The position numbers and the translations under genes were made by a program. The notes under the pieces were generated by a model, which was not told where the DNA came from, made no database searches, and was given only the letters and a program-made list of their open reading frames with translations. From Oreohelix idahoensis (taxonomy: Eukaryota; Mollusca; Gastropoda; Stylommatophora; Oreohelicidae): DNA of 64,000 nucleotides. Shown piece by piece: positions 59,677-64,000 of the stretch (positions are counted from its first letter, which is position 1; each line of letters begins with the position of its first letter). The DNA lies in contig JAMPIV010013734.1 of the NCBI GenBank assembly GCA_024509875.1, positions 1 through 64,000 of the forward strand, written 5' to 3'.

Positions 59677-62640
59677 CTATATCTGCAATGTTGTTTCTTG
59701 CATACACTTCACTGTCTTTTGTAGTTCATACAACGGTCCGTATAGTTTTGCTTCCAGTGTTGTTTCTCTGGGCCAGTGGGTTTGCCTCAAAATATCATAT
59801 TCGGGGCAATCTTGAAGTACGTGCTCCGCAGTCTGGGGTGCCTGTCCACATGTACACATGGCTGAATTGCCAATCTTGAATTTTGTATACATGTGGCTGC
59901 GGAGTCGGTTGTGTCCTGTTCTGAGGTGCAGAATGACAATTTGTTCTGATCTGTTCATAGCTTGGTAGTCATCCTGCGTTGGTGTTGGTGGCTTTCTGAT
60001 TGATTTGATCATCTTTTTCTTCTGATGGTACGTAACTGGTACATCCGGTTGCTCGTCTGCAGCACCTTCTTTAGCCAGTCCGTCTGCTCTCTCGTTTCCT
60101 GGTATTCCACAATGAGATGGTATCCACTGCATGGCGACCCTGCGCTGGTTACACAGTTCAGAAAGTAGGGCTTGTATACCTGGCAATTTTCTGGACTGAA
60201 GTGCTTGGAGTGCTGATCTTGCATCTGTCAGGAATACTACAGGCTGTGGACCGAGATTGGTGTTCAATAGTTTCTCAGTTGCCACCTTGATTGCCTGGAC
60301 CTCTGCATCATAGTTGTTACAGAATTTCCCCGTTGGTATTCTGACCGTATCCCTAGTGTTGTTTGGGTATTCTATGTACACTCCTGCTCCTCCATTCATT
60401 ACTGCATTCTGTGCTGACCCATCCGTGTATACTCGGACCCAGAGATCCTGTGGGTATTCATCATCCAGGAAACTGAGAGTGACTGTCCTACGTTGCACGC
60501 TGTTCTGTTCATCCCTGTCGAATAATCCTTTCACTTTTGTCTGGATGTGTACTGGTAGTCCAGACTCCTCTCTCCAAGGGGTTTGTTCTGGCACAGACTT
60601 TAGGGGGCTGTTAACTTCAGGCAGGTCTGAGGTTTGTCTACGAAATCGTTTGGCCTGGTGGATAAAGCTGCTTCTTTTCAGTCGCCCCATTGCTAGGTTT
60701 TGGAATCTGTCCTTCATTGGATGGTTCGGCATACAGAGGAACTTTTCTGCCTGTGTTAGCACTTTCGTGTCTCTGCGTTCTCTCAGTGCTTGTATCCTCC
60801 CCATTTTCTCCATCTCCACTATAGGCGTTGATTTCATTGCCCCCGTGATGACCCTAAGCGCCTGGTTTTGCACCTTATCTAGCTCTTGTAATGTGGTGTT
60901 TGATGCTGGACACCACGCAGCTGACCCATATTCCAGGTGTGGTCGTATGCCCTGCTGGTAAACTTTACTAAGTATTTTCCCGCTGGCTCCCCATGTGGTT
61001 CCACTTAGTTTTCTCAGGATGGCTAACTTCCTCCTGGCCTTTGTTGCTGCCTTGTTGATGTGCTGCTTCCATGTCAGCCTATCATCGAATGTAACTCCGA
61101 GATAGGTGGGTTGTTTATCTTCTCTCAGGAGCTCTTCGTTTATCTTGATGACACCAGCTTTTTGTTTGGGAGAGAGGGTGAAGAGCGTAGTGCTGCACTT
61201 GTCTGTGTTGATGCTGACACACCATCTATTTGCCCATGAGGTTAAGGCATCTATAGCTCTTTGTAGCAGTTTGGTGGCCACTGTTGCATGCTCATCTGTG
61301 CACCATATTACCAGGTCATCAGCGTACATTGCCACTTTCATTCCATGTGGTAGTTCAGCAACCAGGTCGTTGATGTAGACTAGGAAAAGTGTGGGGGACA
61401 GAACCCCTCCCTGAGGGACGCCATGACGCAGTAGAATTTTCTTACTCTTGAGGCCATCTAGTTGTACTCGGGCTCTTCTGTTATGCAAGTATGCTTTCAC
61501 CCATTTGTACATCTTACCATTCACTCTACAATTTCTCAGTTTCTTCAGAAGCCCTTCTTTCCAAACCTTGTCAAATGCTTTCCTTAGATCTATCCATGCT
61601 GCTAGTACCAGTTTCTTATCTTGGAACGCATCCTCAATCTCTTGGGAAAGGTAAGTTGCCTGATCTTCGGTGGAATAACACTGCCTAAAGCCCGCCTGCT
61701 GTGGTACAAGAAGGTTTTCACTTTCAAGGTACCACTGTAGCCTGAGGTTGATGATACGTTCCATTGTTTTGCAGAGGCAGCTTGTAAGGCTGATTGGTCT
61801 GTAGCTGGAGGCAGTGGAACTGTCTTTTCCTGGTTTTAGGAGTGGTATCATGATTGCTTCCCTCCAGGTCTGTGGAACTCTGCCTGAGTTCCAACAGATA
61901 TTGAAGATCTGCAGCAGCTTTGTTTTTGCTGCGGTTCCCAAGTTCTTAATCATTTCATTGGACACTCCATCAACTCCTGGCGACTTTCTCATTTTCAATT
62001 TGGATATTGCAAGCTCCAGTTCTCTGAATGTGATTGGTGCCTCCATAACTTCAGGTATGGTTCCATCTTGTCCTGCGTATTGTTGTTTCTCACGAGTCTC
62101 CTGTTGCTTCTCTGGGCTAACTTCGATGTTGTTGTCTTTAGCAAAGGAGTCTGCAAAGTGATCAGCTGCCTGTTTTCCCATGAGGATGTTTCCATCTTTG
62201 TACAGAGCAATCCTTGAGTTTCTCCCTGTACCTTCATCGTTAAGTTGTTTTACCAGCTTCCACAGTTTCCTTGTATCTCTTTCAAAGTTCAAGGACTCTG
62301 TTTTCTCCTTCCAGCTTCTTCGCCTGGCCTGCAACTTGGCCCTTTGAAATTTGGCCTTAGCTTGCTGGTAGTTATTGTGGTGTTCTTGGCATGGACTGGT
62401 CTCTGCCTGCTTTCGAGATGTTTCCACGTCGTTGTGCAGCTGCTCTAGTTCACTATTCCAATATGGTTTGTAGTGCTTACGAGCCCCTCTAGGTATTGTT
62501 TCACGAGCAGCCTGTAATATGCATCTGCTGAATTCATCGACTAGCTTATTGATGTCTTTGTCTACAGTCAGATCTCTAGCCAGTATACTAGTACGATGCT
62601 GGTACATTGTCCAGTCTGCCTTCTTGTAGTTCCACCTAGA
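59677..62640 (-). CDS. I-like LINE reverse transcriptase and RNase H
   Basis: About 985 codons open. Residues are counted from the ATG at 62607. An RT with KSPGVDGVSNEMIKN, SYRPISLTS, GVPQGGVLSP and the catalytic YADD (about residue 427) is followed by a basic linker. RNase H has YTDGSA (about 730), YDAEVQA, LTDARSAL and GNERADGLAK, giving all four acidic positions. The C terminus has CTCGQAPQTAEHVLQDC (about 918), the Cys/His motif shared by I and R1-type elements. The ATG at 62607 is internal; the frame enters from the endonuclease at about 62640 across a one-base shift. RNase H presence separates this from the RTE element at 54 kb. The clade within the I superfamily (I, Nimb, Ingi-like) is not settled. 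Confidence 0.9.
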   Translation of the reverse strand, partial: SRWNYKKADWTMYQHRTSILARDLTVDKDINKLVDEFSRCILQAARETIPRGARKHYKPYWNSELEQLHNDVETSRKQAETSPCQEHHNNYQQAKAKFQRAKLQARRRSWKEKTESLNFERDTRKLWKLVKQLNDEGTGRNSRIALYKDGNILMGKQAADHFADSFAKDNNIEVSPEKQQETREKQQYAGQDGTIPEVMEAPITFRELELAISKLKMRKSPGVDGVSNEMIKNLGTAAKTKLLQIFNICWNSGRVPQTWREAIMIPLLKPGKDSSTASSYRPISLTSCLCKTMERIINLRLQWYLESENLLVPQQAGFRQCYSTEDQATYLSQEIEDAFQDKKLVLAAWIDLRKAFDKVWKEGLLKKLRNCRVNGKMYKWVKAYLHNRRARVQLDGLKSKKILLRHGVPQGGVLSPTLFLVYINDLVAELPHGMKVAMYADDLVIWCTDEHATVATKLLQRAIDALTSWANRWCVSINTDKCSTTLFTLSPKQKAGVIKINEELLREDKQPTYLGVTFDDRLTWKQHINKAATKARRKLAILRKLSGTTWGASGKILSKVYQQGIRPHLEYGSAAWCPASNTTLQELDKVQNQALRVITGAMKSTPIVEMEKMGRIQALRERRDTKVLTQAEKFLCMPNHPMKDRFQNLAMGRLKRSSFIHQAKRFRRQTSDLPEVNSPLKSVPEQTPWREESGLPVHIQTKVKGLFDRDEQNSVQRRTVTLSFLDDEYPQDLWVRVYTDGSAQNAVMNGGAGVYIEYPNNTRDTVRIPTGKFCNNYDAEVQAIKVATEKLLNTNLGPQPVVFLTDARSALQALQSRKLPGIQALLSELCNQRRVAMQWIPSHCGIPGNERADGLAKEGAADEQPDVPVTYHQKKKMIKSIRKPPTPTQDDYQAMNRSEQIVILHLRTGHNRLRSHMYTKFKIGNSAMCTCGQAPQTAEHVLQDCPEYDILRQTHWPRETTLEAKLYGPLYELQKTVKCMQETTLQI

Positions 62641-62985
62641 GAGAGTGCTGCTCTCCTTACAAGTTCATTTTCCACAATTAGGAAGACTGACCGGTGGTCG
62701 CTGCCTCCAAGTTGTTTCCCTACAACGCGTGTGGTGTTCCACTCCAGGCCAGGTGAGTGGAATGCCAGGTCTGGTGTAGAGGTGATGTGCCATGATCTCG
62801 AGTAGAAGGTTGGTGGGTCGATTGGCTGGTTAATCAGGATAAGCCCATTGTCATCCTGCCAGTTTTCAAGCTCCTCACCTCTCCTGTCCATGTGATCATA
62901 GCCCCAGCTCTGTGAGTGGCTGTTGAAGTCTCCGCACACAATCAGTCTTTCTTTTGCTGGGATTGTGTCTAGTACCAGTGGCAGT
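62568..62985 (-). pseudogene. I-like LINE endonuclease, second half
   Basis: The frame includes CGDFNSHSQSWGYDHMDRRG, with the conserved endonuclease DFN motif, and LGGSDHRSV with the catalytic SDH. A one-base shift near 62990 separates it from the first half, and another near 62640 separates it from the RT frame. Otherwise collinear with related endonucleases. Confidence 0.83.
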
Positions 62986-63480
62986 CACTCGGACAGTAGT
63001 AGTCTAGCAGGTGGAATTCTGTACTTTCTGTCCTGAGATGAAGCATCTGGTATTCCGCCCCCTCCATATATGTTTCAAGCTGACATGCACTGATGTTATT
63101 CCTCACGAGTGTCAGTATTCCACCCTTTTGCCTGTCTATTCGGTCAGATCGGTAACACTGGTAGCCTCTGATTTTGAAGGCTAAGTCCTTGTTGAGGTGG
63201 GTTTCTTGCAAGCAGCATACATTTACTTGCTCTTCATTCAAGATATTTTCGAGCTCTAATTTGTTTCTGTAGCCGTCTTTTTTACTATTGACGCCTTCAG
63301 CATTCCAGTGCATTATTTTAAATGGTCTTTTCTTTGCTTCGCCAGTAGCTCTATTCACATGCCTCCTGGCTCCACGGGGCAATTGAGAAGGACCCCCAGT
63401 AGTAGGGGTGGGCCCTTCCGAGGCAGAGGGCCTGGCACTGCGCCTGCCTGGGTGTCCGTCACAGGGCGAGTGCCATAACG
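62969..63480 (-). pseudogene. I-like LINE endonuclease, first half, with upstream linker
   Basis: Contains IMHWNAEGVNSKK, the first conserved Asn segment, and VCCLQETHL with the catalytic Glu. The frame is open above the ATG at 63382 to at least 63480, through a Pro/Ser/Gly-rich linker. It runs out at 62969 after the shift near 62990. Confidence 0.82.
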
Positions 63481-63560
63481 TTTTGCAGATATAGGCATAT
63501 TTCCATTGCGCGTGTGCGTGGCATCCTGATTGCTGTGGTGCGCCTCTTGGCTGGTTGCCT

Positions 63561-64000
63561 CCATCTTCAGCACCTTGACTTGCTAGGGCAGACTGTGGTC
63601 TTGCTCGAGTGTAGCAGGGCCTGGCCAGTCTGGGTTTTTCAGCCGCTGATGGCTGTACTTGAGCCCCATCTCCACGTCAAGGAGCTGGCCTCGATGGGGA
63701 CACAGGATACATAAGGTAAACAATGTCACGATTTTCGACCAGAGTGAAGACGAAACAGATGACCGAAAATATTAGCACAATGATTTAATTTGAATGTCTC
63801 AGATATAGTATTGTGGCTGGTGTTAATGGCGACCTGTCGAGAGATGGGGACGATTTGATGTAGAGCAGAGATGAGGACATGCTGAGTACATAATATTATA
63901 TTTTTCTTTGCACTCCATCCTAAACATTGAGTCACCACGGCAACTGGTTCCCTTTCAGGAAGCCTGCACCGAGCAACCACACGCTCTTGCTGCTGTGGTT
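63561..64000. other. No recognised feature
   Basis: Likely 5' region or flank of the LINE. A short stretch at the very end (GAAGCCTGCAC and CTCTTGC) resembles about 52305-52335, possibly another dispersed repeat. Confidence 0.35.

Larger units (their letters stand above)
59638..63560 (-). mobile_element. I-superfamily LINE with RNase H, nearly complete ORF2
   Basis: The minus strand encodes an AP-type endonuclease, RT, RNase H and a terminal Cys-rich motif. The 3' end is a short untranslated region finishing in a GAA repeat (plus-strand TTC repeat at 59639-59656), as in LINEs with simple-repeat tails. The endonuclease is split by two frameshifts; RT to the end is open. The frame remains open upstream of the first methionine (63382) to at least about 63480, so the true start lies further up. 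No clear ORF1 is seen before the window ends. Confidence 0.85.

Overview
This window is non-coding, transposon-packed DNA from an animal nuclear genome. It is AT-rich and has no prokaryotic operon structure, no recognisable rRNA or tRNA gene, and no complete host gene. The mix of LINE families (RTE/BovB-like, I-like with RNase H, several degraded families), tRNA-derived SINEs and Ty3/Gypsy elements fits a lophotrochozoan, most likely a mollusc. That assignment is inference; no species can be named from the sequence alone.

The core is three long-LTR Ty3/Gypsy elements, called A, B and C here. A (about 7.4-16.2 kb, minus strand), B (18.9-29.6 kb, minus strand, composite) and C (36.1-45.1 kb, plus strand) all keep integrase BEFORE reverse transcriptase (Gag-protease-integrase-RT-RNase H in A and B). 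This is the order normally seen in Ty1/Copia and known in Ty3/Gypsy mainly from Gmr1-like elements. Their Gag proteins carry a helical block resembling the SCAN domain, which has been proposed to derive from Gmr1-like Gag. B and C are close relatives; A is more distant. A's coding frame is broken only by four single-base length changes in A/T homopolymers. B carries two amber stops and two short deletions, and continues into a second truncated copy through a shared LTR. C has complete LTRs and a 5-bp target duplication but has lost RT and RNase H while keeping a full D,D-35-E integrase.

Layout: 1-7.4 kb low-complexity and unassigned sequence with one possible exon; 7.4-16.2 kb element A; 16.2-18.9 kb LINE tails and a SINE-like repeat; 18.9-29.6 kb element B composite; 29.7-36 kb a SINE, three minisatellites and unassigned sequence; 36.1-45.1 kb element C; 45.1-54 kb microsatellites, LINE and SINE fragments and minisatellites; 54.3-57 kb a 5'-truncated but open RTE-type LINE; 57.2-59.4 kb degraded LINE pieces split by an insertion; 59.6-63.6 kb an I-superfamily LINE with RNase H and a frameshifted endonuclease. 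The genes do not form a host pathway: each block is a selfish element encoding its own copying machinery. Element C, lacking RT, would depend on a relative such as B.
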